The notes under the pieces are model-generated. The model was given only the letters and a program-made list of their open reading frames with translations. It did not search any database and had not been told where the DNA came from. DNA of 64,000 bases from Paramacrobiotus metropolitanus (taxonomy: Eukaryota > Tardigrada > Eutardigrada > Parachela > Macrobiotidae): assembly GCF_019649055.1 (NCBI RefSeq), contig NW_026570255.1, forward strand, positions 496,001-560,000, in the 5' to 3' direction. Position 1 is the stretch's first letter. Each line of letters begins with the position of its first letter. Below are positions 1 to 11,569 of the stretch, piece by piece. A program made the position numbers and the translations under genes.

Positions 1-620
1 GCCAAAACTGCTAGGGCAACCGCTCAGTGTGGCAGTAAAGAAAAATTCATCGTGAACGCTTTCATCCTTGGTTTGTGCGGTTATTTGAATCGGTTGGTGG
101 TTCGAAAATTTAATGTTAAATAAAATTATCAAATGGCATACGCAAAAGGAACAGCGTCCCTTGCGCGTGGTTCGAACAGAGAAGCGCCGGCTTGCGCAGT
201 ACGCTTTAAAACGAAGAATTTACGCGTACAGCGCTAATGCGGCAGCCGCGCTGTGGAACTTCTCTTCCCTGTTTTAGCGAAGAGCGGAGCTGTAGCGACT
301 GTCGGTTCAGCGTGATTCAACGTTATCGATTAGCCGGCATCGGTTCCGTGAAACGTGAAGAAACGAGCATAAGGAGCCTGTCGCAGCAGCCTTCATTACC
401 AATGATGTAAAGTGCTCATTACGATTACATGCTGTTTTGACGATTCCCGGCGACAGTTCTATCCAGGGCACTTTTCCCGGTAATCAAAGAACCTCGTCGA
501 AAAGCGCGGCAGTTTTCCTCATACAACCCGGAACAATACAGCCCCTGCGTGACGCATGCACGGCACATTTTTCCAGGCGAGAAAACCGTCATAACCCATT
601 GGAATCCAGCGTGAAGAAAA

Positions 621-1019
621 TTGCGGTACAAATTGCCGGCATTTAATCAGTTTCCCGGCTTTCCGCCAGTGCTTCAGCTTCAACGTTGGTTTTTAATCAA
701 ACAGCGGCAGGAAATGAGCGAGTGTGAAGGCGCCACCAGGCGCTGGTCAGTTGAGTGTAAGCAATGCGCGACGATTGTTTTTCTATGCTCGATCCAGTGT
801 GTTGTACGTCCTGTGTGCGTAGCGCCCTATCAATCTGCCGGGCCGCGGATCGATCGCCGGGATAATGAGCAGCGCCCGTTGTATTCCCCGGTTCACTTGA
901 CAGACTTCCCCGGCAATCGACTGTCGACGTGCAGTGAACCGTGCACCGGTTCGGAGAGCAACAAAAGCCCGCCGCTGAAAACGCTGTTTCCGCTGCTGCT
1001 GTTTCTGCTGCACGTGTAG
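621..1019 (+). CDS. Hypothetical short ORF with a GPI-anchor-like tail
   Basis: This is an open frame with an internal ATG at 714. It contains a hydrophobic stretch near the start (IVFLCSIQCVV), a Cys/Pro-containing middle, and an end of the form small/polar residues followed by LFPLLLFLLHV and stop, which looks like a GPI-attachment signal. I do not recognise a family. It could be the last exon of a small surface protein whose first exon lies further left or outside the window. The opposite strand is also open over part of it, so the call is weak. Confidence 0.27.
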   Translation: MRYKLPAFNQFPGFPPVLQLQRWFLIKQRQEMSECEGATRRWSVECKQCATIVFLCSIQCVVRPVCVAPYQSAGPRIDRRDNEQRPLYSPVHLTDFPGNRLSTCSEPCTGSESNKSPPLKTLFPLLLFLLHV

Positions 1020-1542
1020 AAGGATATTTATGCCGTTGTGCTGTCTTCTATCATGGATTGATTTTGTGCTAAATGAGCGGCTGGATTAAGCGGCTACTTG
1101 ATGGTAATTCACTTCCTAATTGAGTGGTGCTTATTTCGGCATTGATAGCGCGTTTTGTTAATCACGCGTTGGTGTCTTTATTGCGCCTGAGTCTGTGATT
1201 ATATTACAGCAATCGATACTGTCGATATCGACGATTAATCCAGACTTAATTCCGTATTGATTACTTTACAACAATTTGCACGCATTGCTTCGCAAATTAA
1301 TTTATGGTTTTCTGCTTAATTTTTTCCCTTGAACAGCGTTTTAGAAATCTGCCGGTTTTGCCCAGCTAACGAGCAAAGCGAGCGGAGGAGGTTATTTTTA
1401 TTTGGATGCACGTTTTATCGTAAATTGCGAACGAGCCGACGTTTTTGAACCGCAGTTTTTTTACAAGCGGTCGCTCGAATTGTGACAGACATTTTACGGA
1501 ATCTGCATCGCTGGTTGGCTGGCTAATTAATCCGGCATCATC

Positions 1543-3264
1543 ATGCCGTACCTGGTGATCAGCTGTCAGTCACTGGCGGACTGGTCCAGCGCCCAGTACA
1601 CCGTCGTCGGCAATGCCAGCTCCAATCGCGCGCTGATGATTTATCTGGACGCCAGGATAGATTATAAAACGGAGAATTATCAGCGCTATGCTTTCTATTT
1701 CGTTAATAGTGGACCGCGCGAAGTCTTGGACAGGCTCGAGGTAATAATTTTCTTTTTATAACTGCTGGAAAAGTATAAAATCATAATTTGGCTTCCTGAG
1801 CCGAGCCGAGTAAAATCCCTGATATTCTGCAAAAGATTCACTAAAAGTCCAAAAAATATAAAATTACCGAAAAATAACTTCGATGAATAAATTATTATAC
1901 ATTTGCACTTTGTACCCGGTGCATAAAAAATATTATATTCATATTGAGTCAGCAAAAGTTTAGATGTACCAGCATTAGCAAATCATGTACGTATCATAGT
2001 AATCGCGATAAATATCGTAACGCTAATAAGGAATAATAGAAATAATTAAGGAATAATAGAAATTTAAATAAGGAATAATAGAAATAATTAAGGAATACTA
2101 GAAATTTAAATAAGGAATAATAGAAATAATTACAATTATTTAATTAAAAAAATGCAAAACTGAGCGCTATAATCAAGCAAATTCAAGGTAACGAAAAGAA
2201 GCTTAACCGTAAAACATCTAAGATAAATTTTTATCGTGTTGCATTGCTGTTAACCCAGTATTAATTCTGTGCCCTTCTAACTATTAAAAATAGCCATCAA
2301 TTTAAATAAGGAATAATAGAAATAATTACAATTATTTAATTAAAAAAATGCAAAACTGAGCGCTATAATCAAGCAAATTCAAGGTAACGAAAAGAAGCTT
2401 AACCGTAAAACATCTAAGATAAATTTTTATCGTGTTGCATTGCTGTTAACCCAGTATTAATTCTGTGCCCTTCTAACTATTAAAAATAGCCATCATGATC
2501 GACCGGAGCGTAGCGAAGGTCCTCTATTTCAAGAGAAATACTTTCGTTGATTTCTGTCCGTTACGAAAGGTCGTTACGAAAGGTTGTTACGAAAGGTTGT
2601 TACGAGCCATTTCCAAAGAGTAAGTCGTTATGTTGCTAAGTCGTTTTGCAAAATAATATTAAATTTTATTATTCCACATATATACATATAGTAAAGTACT
2701 CTGACAGATCAAAATAATAATTAAGTTTGTAATAAATTACTGTATTAAAGTGTACAGTATTATACATGCTATACTCAAAGGAAATGCTGCGCTCCGGTCT
2801 GCCAAATGCACGCCAACGTGCATTTTTCCTAGTAGCAATAAAACAATGCGAGAAAACAATAAATACAAATAATAAATAGCGATAATTAATAATATTAAAA
2901 TAATAATAATAAATACTGACAAAAAGAAATGAATACACGTAAATGAATAAAATACTGTAAGTGAGGACAGAGACAAAAGTACTGGCATAAAACTGGTTCT
3001 GGTTAACTAAATGATACCTGTTATCAAAATTCGAATGCAGTATATTTACACTTATTTTTTAAGGTGATCGGCTACCGGGTGGTGTGTATGGCGTCCGCCT
3101 GCGTCAGTATGCGGCACGACGCCAACAACGTTCTAGAGTACACCTGGACGCTGCACGGACCGCCCTTCGATCCGGCCAGCGTCTACAAGAAGGAACCGCA
3201 GTCGGCGCCCCCGGCCCCCTCCAACGGAACCCCCGCCCCGCCCACCACAACGAAAAAGCAGTAA
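1543..3264 (+). CDS. GCHFR: GTP cyclohydrolase 1 feedback regulatory protein (GFRP) homologue, two exons
   Basis: Exons are 1543-1740 and 3064-3264, joined in phase 0: the donor is GAG|gtaata and the acceptor is ttttttaag|GTG. The 132-residue product starts MPYLVIS, like vertebrate GFRP, and keeps the core features: VLDRLE followed by a GYRVVCMASACVSM segment matching the family's VLDKLE...GFRVLSMTG strand. GFRP is a small pentameric regulator that binds GTP cyclohydrolase I and mediates phenylalanine activation and tetrahydrobiopterin inhibition. The family is about 84 residues long; here residues beyond about 100 form an extra Pro/Ala/Lys-rich tail that ends in a Thr/Lys run. The 1.3-kb intron is AT-rich and holds a perfect duplication. 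An AATAAA lies at 3300. Identification rests on remembered family sequence. Confidence 0.83.
2105..2495. repeat. Perfect 195-bp tandem duplication in the GFRP intron
   Basis: Positions 2105-2299 are repeated at 2301-2495 (period 196) with no difference that I could see, so the duplication is recent. It is preceded at about 2021-2125 by short alternating repeats of an aaggaataatagaa motif, and followed at 2560-2605 by three and a half copies of a 13-bp unit built on gttacgaaagg. Confidence 0.9.
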
Positions 3265-4614
3265 CCCTTCCGGAGATTATTTCTTTAATTTTAAAAAATA
3301 ATAAATAACAAAAGCAATAAGTACGCCAATTTATTTACATTTAATTTAATTAAAAAATTTTAATTATTTATTACATTTAATTTTTAATTTATTTATTTTA
3401 ATTCTTTATTTTATTTTGGTAATTTTAAATAACTGTATTTAATATAATTTAATTTATTTGGTTTTGGTTTAATTTATTGTGACGCTGAAACAATGCAGCC
3501 CGCTTAATTTCTGTGTACAGAGAAATGTCTATCGATCGCCGGTTGAATTATTCTGATCGGGTTTACTTTGAGTATTTGTTGGCAAATACGATAACCGGTG
3601 CGTATCGTGGCATTTGTCCATGGCCGCGGCAATATACGTAATCAAATTAGCATAAAACGTTTGCTGTCGGGCGAATACATCTATGGAGGACATACAAACG
3701 GTTTCAATGGGATATTGGTACGCGGCTATTGATCGCCACCGCGCACGGCGTGTCAACACCATTACGCCGGCACAACTGGATACAATAAGCTGCCATTTCC
3801 CGGCGGTAATCACCGGTTGTGGCCCGTTGAGATTGGGCACGTCGATGCGCATTTTTACCCTTTGAGCGCTTTCCTAATTGCGTCTTTTTCTTCTTTGATA
3901 TCATTCAATTTTTACACAAAAGCGCTTCCTTTGCGCAGAATTTCATGCTACATATTTTTCACAAACTTGCATTTTTTCCATGTTATTTTAGCTTTGTAAT
4001 TTATTCAAATTTAAAGCGAAGTGCTAATAAAATTTCAAATTTTCTACAATACTTTCTAAAATAATTATAATGCTAAATAATAATTTTCAGTTTGTTATAG
4101 TTAAGATCAAGTAATTGTACTTATTATAGTTAAAAGGCTTCCAAGTTGTTTATTAAAATAGTTAAATATAATTTTCGAAAAACGTTGTTTAATTTTTTAA
4201 AATACCTAAATTCGTACCTAGATCCACAAGTTTGTAAAGTTAATACCAGCCGAATTTGATTAAAGTAGCAAAATAAATAAATGAAGCTATATAAAGTGGT
4301 GGAGACTAAAATGAAAACAATGTTGTAAATAAATTCATGTACAGTTTTACTTATTTCTGTAAGATGTTACTTAAATCAAAACAAAAGTTACTCTGACAAT
4401 TAACTTTTATTCTGATTACAACTCCTAAAGTATACAACTCCCAGATTGTCACTCGTTAGTAGGTCTTCAATAACTTTCCCAATATACATAATTATCCATC
4501 ACAGAAAGGTTTATGAAACCGGCGTTTCTTGGCGAATTGATAGCAGATTTTTTCTGTCATTTTTTAACTGAAACCGCAATGAATAAACAATTCATCAAAC
4601 TTTATCAAACTTCA
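3265..4614. other. AT-rich intergenic stretch, nothing recognised
   Basis: Long A/T runs follow the GFRP stop. Short open frames on both strands at 3529-3865 overlap each other and show no splice signals or family resemblance that would justify a call. Confidence 0.6.
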
Positions 4615-4977
4615 TTAAGCGTCAGTATCCCCTGTCAAAGACGCAGCGCGATCAAGTGACGCTCGACGAAGACGCATATCCAACGTTGCGGCATAAAACG
4701 CCGGCTGACGCTCCAACTGACATATGTTCTTGTTTGGACATGACAAGAAGGATGGCCGTTTAGTTACACTTGAGACAGAGCGCGCGCGCATTGTTGATAT
4801 TCCATTTCCGCTGATTAGCCGGGGAAACACTTGAGTTTGCCCATGGACAACAGTACACGTCGGCAGCACCGGCACTTCAAGTGCGACCATCATTAGCGGC
4901 AACAACATAACGCTCGCGCTGTACGTCCAGCCAGGCGAGCCAGCAAAGTGCACCCTTTGGTCACAACTCGCAAACAT
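4615..4977 (-). CDS. Hypothetical secreted protein, single exon
   Basis: A 120-codon frame. An internal ATG at 4912 would give a product beginning MLLPLMMVALEVPVLPTC, a plausible signal peptide, followed by a basic, Ser/Arg-rich tail with few cysteines. I recognise no family. The frame is open over its whole length but has no supporting splice site or neighbour evidence, so it could be a chance frame. Confidence 0.3.
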   Translation of the reverse strand: MFASCDQRVHFAGSPGWTYSASVMLLPLMMVALEVPVLPTCTVVHGQTQVFPRLISGNGISTMRARSVSSVTKRPSFLSCPNKNICQLERQPAFYAATLDMRLRRASLDRAASLTGDTDA

Positions 4978-5273
4978 GCTTCTTATTGAGTTCGATATTT
5001 TCCGTTAAAGGATTCAGTGAAGTGAGTCGTTGTACACGATTTTCTTCGTCTTTGGCAAATCATAATCATGGCATTTTGGGTGACCTACCACCCGATTCCG
5101 ATCGGCACACATGGAGATACCAGTTAAGGACTTACACCATGTCTTTCTAAGACTTCAGGTTTCTTAACTTTTCAAAGGTTGAGTTTCTTATAATTTCTTT
5201 GGTTTTCTTGGATTTGCTTAGGTTATTCTTACCACTACCGACGCCTGCCGAAACAAAAATTATGAAGGTGTGG

Positions 5274-5620
5274 TTAAGGGATGTGGGCCAGTACATGGTG
5301 CCAGATTCGTGTACATGCACGAAAACCTACACTTTCGCGCACTCCCACATACATTTTTGTTTCGGTTTATGACGTTTTGTAGCCAGATGATTTGTATACA
5401 CTGGCGTGAAAACCGTTTGTGCGCGCAACATCCGGTTCGGGAGTTATGGCTGTTAGAAAATTCCGAAAAGTTTAAATGCGTTCAGGTGTACCAAAAGTCT
5501 CATTATAGACCGATCTCCCTCAAATTTTGCACGTAAATGCACATATCCATGAAGAACGTTTTTACACCGCTCCACTATTATAGCATGTTTTCAAATTTGA
5601 AACGAGTTGTACATTAATAA
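5274..5620. mobile_element. Half copy of the TTAA fold-back element
   Basis: TTAAGGGA at 5274 opens a roughly 330-bp stretch clearly homologous to one arm of the palindromic element at 18907-19571, including the shared segment around 5405-5450 (gaaaaccgtttgtgcgcgc). The second arm is absent. The open frame across it has counterparts in both other copies and is a by-product of the repeat, not a gene. Confidence 0.7.
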
Positions 5621-5752
5621 AGTTGCAGAGAAATCGCATGACTACGCTTCCGCATCCGAATCCATAATTTTGCTTTAAAAAATAAAACAAACTCTCCACG
5701 AAGCCGATCCCTTTATCGAGGCAAGAAACCATCTGTACAGAGCACACTAGAA

Positions 5753-6869
5753 TCAAACATTGGTCCAAATGAAATCCGCCACGAAATTCGCCTCCGCCCC
5801 CAACGCTTCCCCTTCCTTCCCGGGCGGGACCATCCGCGCTAGATAACTGGCCAGCGTCTGCGTGATCACCGTGCTCAACACCCAGTACGTCCGTACCGCC
5901 GCGATCACCAGCGCGATATTCGTCACAATCAGCAACTGCACGATGACCACGAGTGTGGAGAGTAGTGCGATGCTCTCGCTATATATCGCCTGTTCCGCGG
6001 GGGTCCGCGGGATCTCCGTGGGTTGGGTGTCGCAGAGGATGAGGAAGATGTAGGCGCTGAGAAGTCCGGCAAAGATGGAACAGCTGCCGGTGGAGAACAC
6101 CGAGCGTTTGACGAAGCGACAGCAGATGACCTTGCTCCAGTTGCGGTGCACGAAGAAGCCGGCGGCGATGGTGAAGACGGCGGTGACCACGGTGTAGATG
6201 CCCAGGATCAGCGCGAGGAGGAAGACGAGGTCGAAGCCGAACCAGTAGAGAGCTGCCGTACACAAGCGCCGAATTAGGCAACGGTTTGATTTAAGCTGTA
6301 TTTGAATCCAGTCAATAAATTAAGGCGTACCACAACAATAACAAATAAGCGTGTACGATTAATAAAAACGATCGCGTTGCATTATTGAGATTGAAAAACG
6401 ATTAATTAATAAAAAAGTGCACACCGAAGACTATTTTGGCCTTTGCTATAATAAAACCGTATTGCAGTTGCAAAAGCCGAGAAACATTGACTGTGGCGGA
6501 AAATCTGAAAATACCTTTTCCTGAAATAATTCTTTGCGGCAGAGAAAAAAGAAAAACACTTGCTGGATTTCCTTCCGTCGAAAGGCTGCAGTACAGTATT
6601 ATAGGTTGTCAGAAAAAAATTTTGTAGAAAGAAATTTTGTTAGTCAACGGATACAAGGAAAATAATGTTGAAAAAATTTCTGTTCAAGGTAAAAACGAAT
6701 CACATCTTTCACATGTAAAATAGCTGCGGGAAATTTTGTAGTATATGCTAGAATTTTCCGCCAGTTGTAACTTACAAAGTCCGCTGAGAATCATCATTGA
6801 CAAAGCACATCCAAACTGGATAAATCCCGCAGCAATAAGCGGCGAGGGATCTCGCGGATCAGGAGCCAT
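5753..6869 (-). CDS. Four-transmembrane protein, MS4A/tetraspan-like topology, two exons
   Basis: Exon 1 is 6776-6869 and exon 2 is 5753-6252. The donor is canonical GTAAGT after CTT T, the acceptor is tacggcag, and the phase is 1 on both sides. The product is 197 residues. Four hydrophobic segments are visible: residues about 10-31 (PLIAAGFIQFGCALSMM...), about 35-66, about 85-105 (IFAGLLSAYIFLILC) and about 123-152. N- and C-termini are short and polar, and the C-terminal tail is acidic/aromatic. The topology suits MS4A- or claudin-like tetraspan proteins but I see no diagnostic signature, so only membrane localisation is asserted. The 523-bp intron carries no recognisable element. Confidence 0.68.
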
Positions 6870-7894
6870 GGGCCACAGTCACGCAAGTCTAGTTACTAAG
6901 CGGCGCGTTGTTCTCGTAGAAGAACAGCGCGTAATAACTCGTCGGTCAGATGTCAAGGTAGGGATAAATTTTGTATATGCTCGTACTGCTGTGTTATACT
7001 CAGTTCTGCGAAAAAATCTTCGTTACGTTGATCCTCAGTTACGCACATTAATTCGCGGAGTAAATACATTAAAATTAATTACCAAATATTCAGCACAAAT
7101 GGTGTGCTGAAGATCTTAGGCTGATTTTGAAGGGACAGATTGCGTAGCGTATACTCATATCGTATCTGTAGTACCGATGGCAGATACCGACAGATGGAGA
7201 CCTACCATGATATCATAATTATTATTGAATAAGTAGGAATAGTGATCAAGTTCATGGTGCATATTTAATGCGCTTGGTGAAGTTATTAATGTTCAGTTAC
7301 TTATCAGTTTAGTCACCGTGATTAGTTTTGCTTATTGATGCGCCACTCACCGATAAGAACTGGAGCAGCCTGATAAAGCTGTTTCTGTAAAGGAAGCTGT
7401 TTCCGCATCGTTAATAAAACGCGCTGCGAGTATTTTTTTCAAAACTTCAACGCGTACGGACGACGGATGACTACGGACGACCTGCTGAACTATCTAAAAA
7501 ATTTATTTCTTTCTTATGACGATTCTTTTTCATACTGCGATGTCACTGTTTATAGTTTCACGCGTTTTTATTTCAAAACTTCACTTAAACACGTTTTAAG
7601 AACATATATACTTCACTTATACACGTTTTAAGAACACTGTTTATATAGGTTTCACGAAGCTTCAAGTAATAAAATATCGCGATAATTTTCGAAGGGTTTT
7701 CGATCTTTTTTTTCGCATTCAACTACGCAGAAATGAGTACTTAACATGGGGAGTTTCCATGAAAAGAAAACGGGGCGAGGCACAATCATTGCGAGCATTA
7801 TACACGGGAAACAGCGATCCCCATTATCCGACGCCACCATCGAGAGAAATGAATTTATCAACAACAACCAACACAGCCAGCAAGAGCTCGTCAC
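6870..7894. other. Intergenic; a short direct repeat only
   Basis: There is no supported gene. A 27-bp sequence (acttcactt...taagaaca) at 7578-7604 recurs at 7610-7636 with one mismatch. Otherwise nothing stands out. Confidence 0.6.
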
Positions 7895-8143
7895 TTAGCC
7901 GCGGAATGGCGGATGCGTTCCACTGTACGGCGCCCGTCGTCCGCGCTGCACCGCTTCATAATATCCATAGCCCGCGTCGTCGTAGGCTGGCTGGGGCATC
8001 TGGCGTGCGTAGTTCATATCCATGGCGTAGGCGTACTGCTCCTGCGGCTGCTCGAAGACGATGGGACGGATCGGGCGGTAGAAGGCCTGCACGCTGGCTA
8101 GAGCCAGTAGGACGACCAGGACGCTTACATGCAAGGCAGCCAT
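7895..8143 (-). CDS. Secreted short peptide precursor (neuropeptide-like)
   Basis: An 82-residue intact frame whose ATG at 8143 has a fair context (aaaacgATGG). Residues 1-20 (MAALHVSVLVVLLALASVQA) form a textbook signal peptide ending in a clear AxA-type site (VQA|F). The mature part begins FYRPIRPIVFEQPQ, then a Tyr/Met/Gln/Pro-rich middle with DAGYGYYEAVQ, then a basic site GRR at about 68-70 and a short Pro/Gly tail ending PPFRG. A secreted short precursor with one dibasic site preceded by Gly fits an amidated-peptide precursor, but a structural or cuticular peptide is equally possible. I recognise no named family. Confidence 0.6.
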   Translation of the reverse strand: MAALHVSVLVVLLALASVQAFYRPIRPIVFEQPQEQYAYAMDMNYARQMPQPAYDDAGYGYYEAVQRGRRAPYSGTHPPFRG

Positions 8144-10039
8144 CGTTTTACAGGTAGAAAATCAAAGGTCAAAAGTAAACAGCAATTTGTGGCAGTGTCA
8201 AATTGATGAGTGACTGCGTTGCTGGGTGAGAACACTTCTTTATGTGACTGTACAGTTGCCGGGCAGTTATGCACGACGTACAAAGAATACGTACTGGAAG
8301 TCTGGAAATAAACGAGAAAATTGAAGACGTATTACGGTAATGTGGCCATTAGTGGCTTTGTGCACAGTAAGTATAAGTATGCTAATGCTTATTAACAGTC
8401 AACAGTCATTAGTCAAAGAAGACTTAATGTACTGTACTGTATTTCTTTCCCTATTGACGTACTCGTACTCGTACTCGTACTGTACTCGTACAAAACATTA
8501 TGCACTGTAATTACAGTAATAATATTATATACCACTACTGGGTAAGCGTACATCGCATAAAATACACTTGCAAATGGAATCCCCAAACACTATCAAAGAT
8601 ACTTCAAGCTTTTAGTTGCCGTACTGATTATACTCGCACCTTTTATTAATCAGCGTAGCTTACGTTTTCCAGCAAAAGACAGATGCAATCAGCGATTCAA
8701 TAACACTGGATTAATACGGTGCAATAAAGCCCCTGCAACCAGAATTCACAATCATTGACTCATAAAGCTTTACGGTAATCCATTCCGCAAACCTGGAAAG
8801 AAAAGCAGAAAAAAACTGCATCGTAGAAGAATAAGAATCGGAGATATGATAAATAGATAAGGAAGCTATCAAGAAAATTAAGACAAAGCAAAATTAAGCA
8901 CATAAGGAATTTCTACGCAAACCTGAGGAAACTTGGGAAGACGTTAAAAACCAATTAGATGTCAGCAGACGGATACGGTATCGCCGTTGGACGTTGGGAC
9001 ACATCGGTTTGGGACCATACTGCTTAGAGCGTTTTCACTGTGCAACATTCTGCCGCCTGACATTGCGGCTAAATGTGGCACAATCCAAATGCTCTCGAAG
9101 CACAAGACAACTCGCCGCAAAAGATTTCCACACGCTTAGTTTCTAAAGTTTTTTTTTTTATGTTTTCCAAGTTTCTGGTTTCTGGTACTGTTTCTGTTTT
9201 CTGGTTTTCTTTTTTTTTGCTTTAGTTTGATTTTGTTCCTTAAAGTTTTTTAGATTTTTACATACTTAACTGAGTTGATGTCAAACGGAACTACAGAGCG
9301 ATCAGCGTCTGCTGTGCAAGTAAACAGTGTCCCTTCACGACAGGCATAATCGGTCTACAGAGATGCAGTCCCGTGACCGTGTCCTTGCTTGCTGCAGCGT
9401 AGAAACCTGCAGTATGTTCTTTTACCGAAAGTGATATTATTGAAAACATCTTCATCAGCACGCACTCTCATCAGATGCCACCCACACTCTCTGCTCCGAT
9501 TCCATACACCGTAAACATGTTGTAACGGTTTCCAGAAAATGTACCTGTAGGATGGCTGTATCGACCCATTCGCTTCTCTGCCGGCTTCCAAGGGGGCACA
9601 ACCTGTTTAATAGAAATGTCAGAAAATACAACAATGATCAATTACAATTACATGGGCCAAAGTTATTGAATTTTAATAGTTACTCTAATGACAATTGATA
9701 AGATCGGTTATACTTGATTAAATCTGATAACTGAGATTTTGCTGGTACCACTTACACACTTTTCGTTCAGCTGTTTAGTTTTACTAATACTCCACTAATT
9801 CCTGGTGTTTCCCGGCCTCGGTGGCATTGACAATCCGGCACTGCGGTCACGAGGAGTAATTTTCGTGTAAACCAGTTTCCAAAGCGCTGATAGTACTCTG
9901 TAGAACAACATTCAAGACTTTCGCATTAAAGCGGCTGCAGGAGTTGTTTACCGATAATGCTGCAGCGGATCCGATCCAAAAATTCAGTCCGCTGATGTTT
10001 CGCTGTGACCTTCTTTATAGTATGGCATGACGGGAAATG
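8144..10039. other. Intergenic; GTACTC microsatellite and T-rich tracts
   Basis: A (gtactc)n-like microsatellite lies at about 8457-8491. A T/C-rich low-complexity tract at 9140-9260, with repeated tttctggtttctgg, resembles the reverse strand of the low-complexity introns in the F-box cluster. Open frames at 9291-9600 on the minus strand look protein-like, but the only splice pair would need a 19-base intron. Confidence 0.5.
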
Positions 10040-10957
10040 CTATAAATGCGACGATTGCATTATTGATGTTATCATCGCATTTACTGCACATCCTGTCGTT
10101 GTTACAAGCCGACATCGCTTTTCCCGGTGGAAGCGGTGGTCTTTCCATATTACCTGCTGGTGGCACTTCATCCATGGATGATCGTCTGGATGAAACACAC
10201 AGTGGATTTTGTGCTTGCACTAGTCACACAAAAACTGAAACTGGAAAAGGGATTTAATCACAATAACATCTTTTGACTGAAGTGAATGAGCGAGATGGGA
10301 AAGTTTAATTAGGCAAAGAGGGATAGCTGAGCTCGTGCTAGTTTAACATCGTCAAATGTCAACCATCAAGAAACCGTTGTGTGGCACAGCGGCAGCGATG
10401 TCCTCTCCGTTGACTTCAATAGAAACTAAGGCTTTCGTCGCATTTTCAACGGAGCTTTCCAGCCATCGTTCCAAACGACCGACAAAGTAATTAATTTCGA
10501 GTACAACAGTTGCGCCCACCGTTATCGGCGGTAGGCACGCAGAATCGATCGATTTCCCGTTCTTAACTGATACTTCACGGTTCATATTCTTGTACCTGAG
10601 GGTCATTTGCAAATCCTTCATCTAATATTCGCAAGATTATTAATTTAATATAGTCATGAGCTTTTCCAGGCCAAACAGCCATATCATCGTAACAATCACG
10701 GTGACGAGCATCTTATAAAACCAAACGACGCTCTTTATCTTTTGCAAAGTTTACTTGGTTGCCGCATCCATTAACTAATTCTGCGTTTTAACTTTTACGG
10801 ATTCGACAAAAATTAAAAAAAAAACGTTTTCTGCCACTTTGCTTACCGATGAAACCGGGTAAGTCAACGAAGACCATAATATTATCAAGCTAAATAATAA
10901 TCGTGCTTGCTGAAAGTTGTGAATTTCTTTCTTAAAAGTGCAGAAAAGGAGTGCCAT
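10040..10957 (-). CDS. Unidentified secreted Cys/His-rich protein, three exons
   Basis: Exons are 10847-10957, 10364-10621 and 10040-10219, all joined in phase 0. The first donor is TCG|GTAAGC with acceptor gaatattag; the second donor is a weaker ATG|GTTGAC with acceptor tgtgactag. The product is 182 residues. Exon 1 supplies a basic start and a hydrophobic signal-anchor (ARLLFSLIILWSSL). Exon 2 is a mixed domain with one Cys. Exon 3 is dense in Cys, His and Lys (CKHKIHCVF, KCHQQVIWKDH), suggesting disulphides or metal binding. A second frame is also open in exon 3, so its reading frame is the least certain part. No family recognised. Confidence 0.45.
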
Positions 10958-10998
10958 AGTGGTGCCAGAAAGGAAGCATAGGAAAGTAAAGCTGGACG

Positions 10999-11120
10999 TT
11001 AATTAAAGTCACTGCTGTTCGGCTGCATCATGGTCCGGTTGTCGAATAGCCCGGGACAGCCGGTGTCTCCCGAATTATCTTCCCGGCGGTGCCAGAAAAA
11101 GAACGCCACCGGCCCGCCAT
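10999..11120 (-). pseudogene. Relic last exon of a third GR-like receptor copy
   Basis: On the minus strand this reads AFFFWHRRE...GCPGLFDNRT and ends at a stop at 10999. That is clearly homologous to exon 4 of the two receptors at 13316 and 16188 (AFFFWDRREGY...DCPGxFGNRT). The upstream part of the exon is degraded and no matching exons 1-3 are found between here and 13.3 kb. It marks a third member of the tandem family that has been lost. Confidence 0.7.
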
Positions 11121-11569
11121 CGTAAGCAGACCAGTCATTTATAAAGGCAGCGTAACTGAGTTAACTAGCCAAATACTTAATGAACATACAGCACTGATAT
11201 GCACATACAGTATGCAGTATTTATGCATTACCATCTTGTACCGTAATTTCTTTCACATTAACACAGCGACAAATACAAATTCACGGTTTACGCCAAATGT
11301 CGTACTCCATATATCAGGCGCTTCACGCCACGTTATTTGCGTTCTACGTACATGCTTTTGGCATCGCCGGTACATGCCAAATGTCGATCTAAATTATGAG
11401 TTTTCGGCGTAAATTAAGTAAATTTTAAAAAGTAAGCTTTTCTCCTTTATAATTATCCTCATTCTTGAGAATAGTGAATTTGTCATTGTAATAGTCGTAA
11501 TGTAGTTGCAGGCGCTCGTAGCGCAATTTTCGCGCTAAATCCGGGCTATCTATACCTTCACGATAGAAA

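Noticed and set aside
7759-8157. Arg/Ala-rich plus-strand protein
   Set aside because: It is the shadow of the signal-peptide-bearing frame on the minus strand.
9291-9600. Minus-strand gene joining NNITFG to FYAAASKDTVTG
   Set aside because: The junction would need a 19-base intron, too short for spliceosomal removal; the frames are probably a relic or chance.
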